From the NCBI GenBank assembly GCA_016193385.1, contig JACPSF010000265.1:1-11311 (forward strand): DNA of 11,311 nucleotides, read 5' to 3'. The notes under the pieces were generated by a model, which saw nothing but the letters and a program-made list of their open reading frames with translations, did not search any database and was not told the origin of the DNA. The DNA comes from Deltaproteobacteria bacterium (GTDB lineage Bacteria; Desulfobacterota_B; Binatia; UBA9968). A program made the translations under genes and the position numbers. This document shows positions 5,714-11,061 of this stretch, one piece after another; position 1 is the stretch's first letter; each line of letters begins with the position of its first letter.

Positions 5714-6724
5714 TCACTTAATGACCTTATCTGCCCGCATGAGGATCTCGGGCGCAATGGTGAGGTCGAGCTGCTTCGCCGTCTTAAGATTTATCACCAG
5801 ATCAAACTTCGTCGGCTGCTCCACAGGAAGGTCGCCGGGCTTGGTGCCCTTTAGGATTTTGTCGACGTACACGGCGGCACGGCGAACGTTAGCCATTTCA
5901 TCCGGCCCATAAGACATGAGGCCGCCGGTCTCTACGTACTCGCTCCCCTCGTACATTGAAGGGAGCCGGTGCTTCAACGTGAATTCGACAATCGGAATCC
6001 GCGTGCGGGCATTCATGCGGAGGGAGGTGTTAGCCAGAGTAATGAGCGCATCTGCTCGCTCACGCGTCACCGCCTCAAATGCCATATCCAAGTCATTACG
6101 ACCCCGCACCTCCAACACTTGTAGTTGAACACGCAATAACTTGGCTGCCTTCTCCACCTCCTTCATTGCCGGACCGTGTTGCGCCGCATTCTGGAAGACG
6201 GCCACGCGGCGGATCTTAGGGGACACCTCCTTAAGCAACTCAAGCCGTTTTGTGCTTATATCCGGGGAAAGGTTCGTGAACCCTGTGATATTTCCTCCAG
6301 GACGCGCGAGGCTAGCGACGAATCCCTGCGCAATCGGATCGCCAACATTCGCCATGACGATTGGAATTGTGTTGGTTGCGTCTTGGGCGGCGCGGATTGA
6401 CGGCGTTCCAGCCGTCACGATGACATCGACCTTAAGGCGGACCAACTCGGCTGCAAGGTCGGGAAGCCGCTCAAACTTACCCCCCGCGGCGCGGTACTCG
6501 ACGATGATGTTTTTTCCCTCGACGTAGCCCAGCTCTCGCAAACCTTGACGGAAAGACTCAACGGTGGGATTTGTTGGCCGCGCCGGCGCGGGAGATGGCG
6601 CGCCGCCGGCCAATAGAAATCCCACCCGGGGAATTTTCTTTGCCTGCTGCGCCTCGGCTGGAAAGCTAAAGGCCAAGAGCATAGCGCCTAGAACAAGACC
6701 AAGAAACAGCTTGTTGAGCTTCAT
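5714..6724 (-). CDS. ABC-type solute-binding protein, PF04392 (ABC_sub_bind) family
   Basis: The 336 residues begin with a Sec signal peptide (MKLNKLFLGLVLGAMLLAFS, cleavage likely after AEA at 25). The mature protein shows family hallmarks: RVGFLLAG, FRQGLRELGYVEGKNIIVEYR (about 59-79), AAELVRLKVDVIVTAGTP, ASLARPGGNITGFTNL, and a C-terminus with DLPVEQPTKFDLVINLKTAK. Members are periplasmic binding proteins, mostly of unknown ligand; some characterised relatives bind amino acids. No permease or ATPase gene is nearby; instead the next genes are a receiver, a histidine kinase and an NtrC-type regulator. That context suggests a sensing co-receptor more than transport (inference). The last ~114 bp are almost identical to those of the paralogue at 8963-9946. 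The predicted promoter at 6740-6768 leaves only a very short leader. Confidence 0.92.
   Translation of the reverse strand: MKLNKLFLGLVLGAMLLAFSFPAEAQQAKKIPRVGFLLAGGAPSPAPARPTNPTVESFRQGLRELGYVEGKNIIVEYRAAGGKFERLPDLAAELVRLKVDVIVTAGTPSIRAAQDATNTIPIVMANVGDPIAQGFVASLARPGGNITGFTNLSPDISTKRLELLKEVSPKIRRVAVFQNAAQHGPAMKEVEKAAKLLRVQLQVLEVRGRNDLDMAFEAVTRERADALITLANTSLRMNARTRIPIVEFTLKHRLPSMYEGSEYVETGGLMSYGPDEMANVRRAAVYVDKILKGTKPGDLPVEQPTKFDLVINLKTAKQLDLTIAPEILMRADKVIK
5729..5842 (-). repeat. 114-bp 3'-end repeat, copy A
   Basis: It matches 8978-9091 in the same orientation with one difference (A versus G in ATCAAAC/ATCGAAC). It encodes the last residues of the first solute-binding protein. Similarity drops abruptly on both sides. 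Confidence 0.9.
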
Positions 6725-6739
6725 AACCCACCCGCTCGT

Positions 6740-6768
6740 ATACTATGTTTGTGTTTCGTCTTTGGCAA
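6740..6768 (-). promoter_or_regulatory. candidate sigma70 promoter of the solute-binding protein operon
   Basis: On the minus strand TTGCCA (6768-6763, five of six), a 17-bp spacer and TAGTAT (6745-6740, four of six). Transcription would start near 6733, about 9 nt before the ATG at 6724. Confidence 0.45.
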
Positions 6769-6784
6769 CGCTCCGGCTCAAGGG

Positions 6785-6803
6785 CGGCGCGCTCTATGCG
6801 CCG
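6785..6803. repeat. GC-rich hairpin between lipocalin gene and binding-protein operon
   Basis: CGGCGC (6785-6790) and GCGCCG (6798-6803) form a perfect 6-bp stem with a 7-nt loop. It follows the minus-strand lipocalin gene and precedes the next promoter, but lacks a T tract, so it is at most a weak or Rho-assisted terminator. Confidence 0.35.
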
Positions 6804-6819
6804 TCTCTTGCAGCCGGTT

Positions 6820-6830
6820 GTTAGATTGCC
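6820..6830. repeat. 11-bp element GTTAGATTGCC, inverted partner of 7369-7379
   Basis: GTTAGATTGCC here is the exact reverse complement of GGCAATCTAAC at 7369-7379, so lipocalin copy 1 is bracketed by perfect 11-bp inverted repeats. The same GGCAATCTAAC occurs at 7923-7933 upstream of copy 2, and TTAGATTG at 7385-7392 lies downstream of it. Confidence 0.6.
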
Positions 6831-6849
6831 TTCTGTCTGTAGCGAATCT

Positions 6850-7341
6850 CTATTTCGCCCGTTCCCAAGTTTCAATTGACCGTCCCATCCTACCGGTTCT
6901 ACCGGCTCCTGTCGCTGGCATCCAGCCTCCTATGAGTTGAAGTCGGTCGCCCTCAAACCTGAAAGAATATTCCGATTCGGCGCCGACCCGCGCTGGCTGC
7001 CCGGCAACATCGATCTTGGTGATAAACTTGTCTCCTTCGACGCGATATATGCCGGTGGCAGCGAACATGGAGTCCAAAAGCGCGGCGCGCTCGTTCTCGG
7101 TGTTCGCTGCCTTCCTTCCTTCTGCCGTAACGATCACCATCATTCGCCCCTCAGGGGTGAAGATGCGGTAGCCCGTCGGATTCTTGCCAAAGGAGGATAG
7201 TCGCGTGCCCGTTTTTTGGACTTCCCGCTCCCAGGAAACTAGTTTCCAAACACCAAGAATCTTCTCGCGCTCACCAGCGAAACTCGGTTGCAGTGCAATG
7301 AGAAATAACCCCAAAATAGCTAACCACTTGAATTTAACCAT
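6850..7341 (-). CDS. secreted lipocalin-like protein (PF13924 type), copy 1
   Basis: The 163 residues start with a signal peptide (MVKFKWLAILGLFLIALQPS, cleavage near FAG at 23). GVWKLVSWERE (about 30-40) and TGYRIFTPEGRMMVIVTAEGR (about 56-76) are the conserved blocks of the small lipocalin-like family of predicted beta barrels, whose ligands are mostly unknown. The C-terminus ends in ETWERAK. GGGGAGGA lies 5 nt before the ATG. It is a tandem duplicate of the gene at 7416-7895, and the first 20 codons and leader are nearly identical. It lies 74 nt downstream of that copy on the same strand and has no promoter of its own that I can see, so co-transcription from the sigma54 promoter at 7950-7965 is likely. 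The export signal places it in the periplasm or outside the cell. Confidence 0.8.
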   Translation of the reverse strand: MVKFKWLAILGLFLIALQPSFAGEREKILGVWKLVSWEREVQKTGTRLSSFGKNPTGYRIFTPEGRMMVIVTAEGRKAANTENERAALLDSMFAATGIYRVEGDKFITKIDVAGQPARVGAESEYSFRFEGDRLQLIGGWMPATGAGRTGRMGRSIETWERAK

Positions 7342-7379
7342 GGTGTCCTCCCCTCTCTTTTATTTTCTGGCAATCTAAC
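7321..7379 (-). repeat. duplicated leader/signal-peptide segment, copy 1
   Basis: These 59 bp match 7875-7933 with one mismatch (7368). They cover the start of the coding region, the ribosome site and the leader back to GTTAGATTGCC, and mark the end of the tandem duplication that made the two lipocalin-like genes. Confidence 0.85.
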
Positions 7380-7392
7380 GAGAATTAGATTG
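7371..7392. repeat. inverted repeat between the two lipocalin-like genes
   Basis: CAATCTAA (7371-7378) and TTAGATTG (7385-7392) form perfect 8-bp arms around a 6-nt loop in the 74-bp gap between the genes. It is A/T-rich with no T tract, so an operator, an RNA-processing stem or a duplication junction fits better than a terminator. Confidence 0.55.
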
Positions 7393-7415
7393 TTTGCTGC
7401 TATTGTCGTTAATCT

Positions 7416-7895
7416 CTATTTCGCCCGCTCCCAAGTGATAACCGTCCGCCCCATCCCCTTTTCGGGTCGGGGCGTCCATGTCGTCATCTCTTGGAGCTGA
7501 TCGCCATCGAGTCGGAACAAGCGCGCCTGTTCAGTGCCAACCAAAGCGGGGTTCCCGGACACGTCGACCTTAGTTATCCACTTGTCGCCTTCAATGCGGT
7601 ACATACCCGTGTAAGCGACCATGGCATTAAAAAGGTCGGCGCGATCCTGGTCGGTTTTCGGTGCTTTGCGCCCCTCGTTCGTCAGCACCACCATCATTCG
7701 CCCCTCGGGAGTGAAGATTATGTATCCCGTCGGGCTCTTTCCCCGTGGGTGTTCTCTTGCGCCCGTTGCTTGGATTTCCCGCTCGAAGGAAACTAGTTTC
7801 CAAACACCAACAATCTGCGCGCGATCATCGGCGAGACTCGGTTGCACTGCAATGAGAAACAAACCGAAAACAACTAACCACTTGAATTTAACCAT
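7416..7895 (-). CDS. secreted lipocalin-like protein (PF13924 type), copy 2
   Basis: The 159 residues start with signal peptide MVKFKWLVVFGLFLIAVQPS (cleavage near LAD at 23). GVWKLVSFEREI and TGYIIFTPEGRMMVVLTNEGR are the conserved family blocks; the end is ITWERAK. Copy 1 differs throughout the middle, so the duplication is not recent except in the 5' part, which may have been homogenised. GGGGAGGA precedes the ATG by 5 nt. It is the first gene after a near-perfect sigma54 promoter (expected start near 7938, leader about 43 nt) with a palindromic array further upstream. It is therefore the likely first gene of a sigma54-controlled two-gene operon. Ligand and role are unknown; small secreted barrels of this type may bind hydrophobic molecules (inference). 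Confidence 0.82.
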   Translation of the reverse strand: MVKFKWLVVFGLFLIAVQPSLADDRAQIVGVWKLVSFEREIQATGAREHPRGKSPTGYIIFTPEGRMMVVLTNEGRKAPKTDQDRADLFNAMVAYTGMYRIEGDKWITKVDVSGNPALVGTEQARLFRLDGDQLQEMTTWTPRPEKGMGRTVITWERAK

Positions 7896-7933
7896 GGTGT
7901 CCTCCCCTCTCTTTTATTTTCAGGCAATCTAAC
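7875..7933 (-). repeat. duplicated leader/signal-peptide segment, copy 2
   Basis: This is the partner of 7321-7379, with a single mismatch over 59 bp. Similarity stops at 7934, so the sigma54 promoter further upstream was not duplicated. Confidence 0.85.
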
Positions 7934-7949
7934 TAGAGATGCTCTATCC

Positions 7950-7965
7950 GCAATGACCGTGCCAA
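7950..7965 (-). promoter_or_regulatory. sigma54 (RpoN) promoter of the lipocalin-like operon
   Basis: The minus strand reads TTGGCACG-GTCA-TTGC (7965-7950). This matches the sigma54 core consensus YTGGCACG-N4-TTGC at every defined position, with the -24 GG and -12 GC correctly spaced. Transcription should begin near 7938, 43 nt before the ATG at 7895. Such promoters need an NtrC-type ATPase, and one with an intact GAFTGA loop is encoded at about 2046-3383. Confidence 0.8.
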
Positions 7966-8060
7966 TGCCCGACGACTGATATCGATTGCGATAACAGGTT
8001 GAATTAGTGAGAGAATTTTTCGCAGGGAATCTGACGGGATTGCGAGAGGAACGGGAAGAG

Positions 8061-8089
8061 GTAGCCTTCTTGCTACTTCCCAGTAGCAA
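8061..8089. promoter_or_regulatory. candidate enhancer for a sigma54 activator: phased GTAGC/GCTAC array
   Basis: GTAGC starts at 8061, GCTAC at 8072 and GTAGC at 8083. The three half-sites alternate in orientation and are spaced exactly 11 bp apart. The right pair extends to the 20-bp dyad TTGCTACTTCCCAGTAGCAA (8070-8089, 7-bp arms). It lies about 123-151 bp upstream of the predicted sigma54 start, the usual place for an activator dimer site. No T tract suggests a terminator. The bound protein is inferred, not shown. Confidence 0.5.
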
Positions 8090-8104
8090 AATTGCTTCAG
8101 CTAA

Positions 8105-8158
8105 TCACTTGATCACCAGCTCAAAGTTCATCGGCTGTTCCGCGACAAAAGCCCAGCC
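8105..8158 (-). pseudogene. remnant of a third ABC_sub_bind gene (C-terminal motif only)
   Basis: The minus-strand frame ending at 8105 reads FVAEQPMNFELVIK then stop. This parallels LPVEQPTKFDLVIN near the C-terminus of the two intact binding proteins. At the DNA level about 30 bp (8112-8141) differ from 5784-5813 at only about four positions. The expected continuation (LKTAK and onward) and everything N-terminal are missing. It ends just before the toxin-antitoxin operator, so insertion of that cassette may have destroyed the gene. Confidence 0.5.
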
Positions 8159-8199
8159 TTGACTCCCTTTATAGTATTGCTTCGTTCTAATGGAGCATT

Positions 8200-8230
8200 G
8201 GACTTTTGCAGGACTTTGCATTACACTGCA
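8200..8230 (+). promoter_or_regulatory. TGCA-phased operator candidate for the toxin-antitoxin pair
   Basis: TGCA occurs at 8207-8210, 8217-8220 and 8227-8230, exactly 10 bp apart on one DNA face. The first two end the tandem direct repeats GGACTTTTGCA (8200-8210) and GGACTTTGCA (8211-8220). Ribbon-helix-helix repressors bind side by side on short repeats at this spacing; CopG-type operators also carry TGCA elements (from memory). It lies 21 bp before the antitoxin start, where autoregulation would act. A weak -10 (TACACT, 8222-8227) overlaps it. Confidence 0.5.
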
Positions 8231-8251
8231 ACACAAAAGGAGAACGATGGC

Positions 8252-8500
8252 ATGGAACGCCAATTAACCCTGCGATTGCCGGTCGACTTGGCCACCAAAT
8301 TAGACCGCTCAGCCAAGCGTCTAAGACGCAAGCGTTCGGAAGTGGTGCGCCAGGCTTTGGAACAGTTTCTCGATACCCAACCAGAGGTGCGCCCAATCGA
8401 GCGCGTGCGCGATCTTCTCGGCCGCGTTGAAAGCGGTATCCCAGATTTAGGTCAGCGGCACCGCGATTACCTGATCCAGCGTTTACGCCGTGGCCGATGA
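8252..8500 (+). CDS. ribbon-helix-helix antitoxin (VapB/CopG-like)
   Basis: The 82 residues open with MERQLTLRLPVDLATKLDRS, a beta strand and helix of the ribbon-helix-helix fold. The second helix KRSEVVRQALEQFL follows. The rest is a charged C-terminal tail likely to wrap the toxin. I choose ATG 8252 because AAGGAG (8237-8242) sits 9 nt ahead. The out-of-frame ATG at 8247 encodes only six codons, and an in-frame ATG at 8159 lies upstream of the likely promoter and operator. Its end overlaps the toxin start by 11 bp, the usual coupling of such modules. It should neutralise the PIN toxin and, as a dimer, repress its own operon at the TGCA array. Confidence 0.85.
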   Translation: MERQLTLRLPVDLATKLDRSAKRLRRKRSEVVRQALEQFLDTQPEVRPIERVRDLLGRVESGIPDLGQRHRDYLIQRLRRGR

Positions 8501-8903
8501 ACTTCTGCTGGATACGGGGGCCTTTGTTGCCCTCGTGGACCGAAGCGAGACGGCACATGATGACTGCGTGGCGGCGCTCGAGAGGTGGGTGGGACCCGTT
8601 GTAACTACCGAAGCCGTTCTGACCGAGACCCTTTACCTGGTTGGACCGGCATGGAAGGGCCAGAAAGTTGCTCTTGAGTTTATTCTGAGGGGCGCTTTTC
8701 AGTTGGTTCCCTCGTCTCGCGCAAGCCTTCGACGGGTCGCGGCGCTCATGGAAAAGTACCGCAATGTCCCGATGGATTTTGCCGATGCCACTCTGGTTGC
8801 CTTGGGGGAAGAGCTGGAGACCGACTGGGTGTTTACCTTGGACCGCCGCGGATTTTCCACATACCGACTTCATCGGAGGCAAGCCTTTCAGATCATTCCT
8901 TGA
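8490..8903 (+). CDS. PIN-domain ribonuclease toxin (VapC-like)
   Basis: This is a 137-residue PIN protein. Acidic residues expected to bind Mg2+ are present: Asp8 (LLLDTGAFVAL), Glu46 (VLTETLYL), Asp99 (MDFADATLVAL, with Asp96 nearby) and Asp117 (VFTLDRRGF). VapC-type toxins cut RNA, often tRNA or rRNA, when freed from their antitoxin. The start is GTG at 8490, overlapping the antitoxin end by 11 bp; no other start restores the N-terminal Asp strand as well. The gene is convergent with the solute-binding gene at 8963-9946 and lies about 60 bp from its end. The length is normal for the family and no key residue is missing, so the toxin is probably active. Confidence 0.88.
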   Translation: MADELLLDTGAFVALVDRSETAHDDCVAALERWVGPVVTTEAVLTETLYLVGPAWKGQKVALEFILRGAFQLVPSSRASLRRVAALMEKYRNVPMDFADATLVALGEELETDWVFTLDRRGFSTYRLHRRQAFQIIP

Positions 8904-8924
8904 TCTAACCATTTGAGATTTTGG

Positions 8925-8941
8925 CTCCGGCGTACGCGGAG
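8925..8941 (+). terminator. weak hairpin after the toxin gene
   Basis: CTCCG (8925-8929) and CGGAG (8937-8941) make a 5-bp stem around GCGTACG, followed by GTTGGATTTT. It lies between two converging genes and could be a poor intrinsic terminator for the toxin-antitoxin mRNA. The stem is short and the T tract interrupted. Confidence 0.3.
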
Positions 8942-8962
8942 GTTGGATTTTAGATTGTTCGA

Positions 8963-9946
8963 TCATCGGATTACACGATCTGCCCGCATGAGGATCTCGG
9001 GCGCAATGGTGAGGTCGAGCTGCTTCGCCGTCTTAAGATTTATCACCAGATCGAACTTCGTCGGCTGCTCCACAGGAAGGTCGCCGGGCTTCGCGCCCCT
9101 GAGGATCTTGTCTACGTAAGCGGCAGCCCGGCGAAACAAATCCGGCAAATCTGCGTCGTAAGACATGAGCCCACCCGCATCCGCAAATCGGCTCTGAGCG
9201 TATATCGTAGGCAACCGCCTCTTGGCTGCAAAGTCTATGATTCGTGCTCGATGACGTAAGGTGAGCGCGGATGATGCAACTAAAAGCCCATCAGGGCGCT
9301 CCCGGCTAATTGCAGAGAACACGGTCTCGATATCCAAAGGTTCGTTTGCAACCAGGGATTGGATCTTGATACCCAAAGCCTCTCCTGCGGCTTCGATGTC
9401 TTTCTTCGCCGGTTTTTGTTGATATTGAGGCCAGAGGATAGCCACATGGGAAATTCGCGGAAACGATTCTTTGAGTAGCTCCAGCCTCTTTGCGTGCAAC
9501 TCCGATTCAACGTTAGTCAGCCCCGTAATGTTGCCACCGGGCCTTGCGAGGCTCGCGACAAATCCAGCCTCGACAGGATCGACATAGAGGCCCGCCACAA
9601 CAATAGGGAGCGTGCGGGTTGCCCGCTGCGCATCACGAACCAGTGGCGGCGCTGGCGATGTGAGGATGACATCAACCTTGAGCCGTACCAGCTCGGCAGC
9701 CGCTTCGAAGCGCCGTTCGGGCTTGCCTTCTGCGGAACGGTACTCAATAACAAGGTTCTGTCCTTCAACATACCCAAGCTCGCGCAGTCGTTGGCGGAAT
9801 GCGACGTGGGCGGGATCGGTAGGGGGAGCCGAGAGAAAACGTACCCAACCTATCCGGTAGACCTTCCGCGCCCGCTGCGCCTCGGCCGGAAAGCTAAGAG
9901 CCAAGACCACGGCGCTTAGAGCAATCCAACAGATTTTTTTTGCCAT
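8963..9946 (-). CDS. ABC-type solute-binding protein, PF04392 family, second copy
   Basis: From ATG 9946 the product has 327 residues with signal peptide MAKKICWIALSAVVLALSFP (cleavage after AEA at 23). Family blocks follow: YRIGWVRFL, FRQRLRELGYVEGQNLVIEYR, AAELVRLKVDVILTSPAPP and ASLARPGGNITGLTNV. A TTG three codons upstream (9955), with GAGGA about 10 nt ahead, is an alternative start; ATG is preferred because it is stronger. The last 37-38 residues match the paralogue at 5714-6724 except for two Lys/Arg changes, although the rest has clearly diverged. No permease or ATPase gene is adjacent, so this is again an orphan periplasmic binding protein of unknown ligand. It is convergent with the toxin-antitoxin pair. 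Confidence 0.92.
   Translation of the reverse strand: MAKKICWIALSAVVLALSFPAEAQRARKVYRIGWVRFLSAPPTDPAHVAFRQRLRELGYVEGQNLVIEYRSAEGKPERRFEAAAELVRLKVDVILTSPAPPLVRDAQRATRTLPIVVAGLYVDPVEAGFVASLARPGGNITGLTNVESELHAKRLELLKESFPRISHVAILWPQYQQKPAKKDIEAAGEALGIKIQSLVANEPLDIETVFSAISRERPDGLLVASSALTLRHRARIIDFAAKRRLPTIYAQSRFADAGGLMSYDADLPDLFRRAAAYVDKILRGAKPGDLPVEQPTKFDLVINLKTAKQLDLTIAPEILMRADRVIR
8978..9091 (-). repeat. 114-bp 3'-end repeat, copy B
   Basis: This is the partner of 5729-5842, about 3.25 kb away in direct orientation. Near identity limited to the 3' end of otherwise diverged paralogues points to recent gene conversion or strong local constraint. Confidence 0.9.
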
Positions 9947-9991
9947 GGATGCCAACAGCCCAAAATCCTCTGAGTTCCATTACCGGCCTGA

Positions 9992-10020
9992 GGCTATCTG
10001 ACGATGAGTTTAGCTGTCAA
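9992..10020 (-). promoter_or_regulatory. possible promoter of the second solute-binding protein gene
   Basis: A perfect -35 TTGACA (10020-10015) is followed 17 bp on by ATAGCC (9997-9992), a poor -10. The spacing to the gene is reasonable (about 40 nt). An extended or activator-assisted promoter is possible. An eight-T run on the minus strand (about 10060-10067) lies just upstream without a convincing stem. Confidence 0.3.
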
Positions 10021-10083
10021 CATAACGTTCCTTCTAATTACCCATAGGCACGGAACCCAAAAAAAACAGATGTCTCGGCACCC

Positions 10084-10929
10084 TCAGCGCCCGGGATTCA
10101 GCAGTCTCTCGGCATTCTGGTGAGCCACCTTACTCGCCGTCCCAGGTGAGAGTTGCTTGAGGACCTGGCGCCACTGACCGATTTTTAATACAAACTGCTG
10201 GAGGTTGGGCGTATCGGTGCCAAGGACAAAGCGGTCAGAGAACTCCTCGAGCAGGACCTTCCACTCGGCGTCGCCCATAATGTCGAAAGCCCGCCCAGAC
10301 AGTTCCACCCAGAGATTGGGGTGCGCCCGCAAAAGCCGCCGTACCAGGGCCGGCCCCGCAGACCCCGCGTGGGCCCACAGCCAGGTGCCCCGTCGGTCAG
10401 ACGCGAGAAGCCGCTCCATCTCGGCAACGCGTTCCTCGCGGGCGTCCATGTGTACGTTGAACGGGACTCGGTACGCGGCTGACAGGCTCCAGAGGCGCTG
10501 CATGAGAGGTGAGTCGGCGGGGAAGTCGGGATCGGCATCATTGTTAATCTCGCCAATCCCCTTGAATTGCCCTGCCCTCAGCGCAGCCTCGAGCTTCTGG
10601 AGATAGGCGACCACTGCCGGGGCCTGAAGTCTCCAAGCTCGCTCCCCGTCGGATTGGATGAAGCCCCACATCGCCTCCTTACCAGCAAATGGGATAAACC
10701 TGTCGGGGTACCTCCGCGCCCAATCCAGCGCGAGCGCATCCGGGGCGCCCCTGGCCCCGTTGCCGACCTTCGCCACCCCTAGGGTGTCCATCTGCTTCAC
10801 GAAAGCGTCAATGTCGAATCCCTTGGCGAAGTGGAAATGGAGGTCGATGATGGGGAGCAATTGGGCAGCGGCCAGGACGGGAGAAAGGAACAGCAGACAA
10901 AGCAGAAGAGATAAGATCGTTTCGCGCAT
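10084..10929 (-). CDS. secreted amidohydrolase-family metal-dependent hydrolase (PF04909 type)
   Basis: From ATG 10929, preceded by GGAG at 8 nt, the product has 281 residues with signal peptide MRETILSLLLCLLFLSPVLA (about 1-22). Amidohydrolase TIM-barrel metal ligands are all present: His31 and His33 (IIDLHFHF), Glu128 (GIGEINND), His160 (NVHMDA), His187 (WAHAGSAG) and Asp239 (VLGTDTPN). Family members hydrolyse or decarboxylate carbon-nitrogen, carbon-oxygen or carboxyl bonds; the substrate is not evident. The frame is open upstream to ATG 11052, but the stretch 10930-11052 has no signal-peptide logic and no good ribosome site. The Sec signal is notable because most relatives are cytoplasmic. 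It lies 132 nt downstream of a TctC-type binding-protein gene on the same strand, suggesting uptake and hydrolysis of one compound class (inference). Confidence 0.85.
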   Translation of the reverse strand: MRETILSLLLCLLFLSPVLAAAQLLPIIDLHFHFAKGFDIDAFVKQMDTLGVAKVGNGARGAPDALALDWARRYPDRFIPFAGKEAMWGFIQSDGERAWRLQAPAVVAYLQKLEAALRAGQFKGIGEINNDADPDFPADSPLMQRLWSLSAAYRVPFNVHMDAREERVAEMERLLASDRRGTWLWAHAGSAGPALVRRLLRAHPNLWVELSGRAFDIMGDAEWKVLLEEFSDRFVLGTDTPNLQQFVLKIGQWRQVLKQLSPGTASKVAHQNAERLLNPGR

Positions 10930-11061
10930 GATCCGAACTCCAGCGAAGATCCGCGAGAAGCGCGGAAGCACGAGGCCACTCAGGTGCGCGGCACTACGAA
11001 AATGGCCCATAAATCCTCGAATTTTCATGGCGGTGACGAAGCCCCAGTTCATGCCGGCTAA

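Noticed and set aside
8187..8966. Minus-strand 259-codon ORF
   Set aside because: It is a shadow of the antitoxin and toxin genes, which have intact fold and active-site motifs; the antisense product is low in recognisable structure.
10060..10067. Eight-T run (minus strand) after the amidohydrolase gene as a terminator
   Set aside because: No stable stem directly precedes it on the minus strand, so an intrinsic terminator is not supported.
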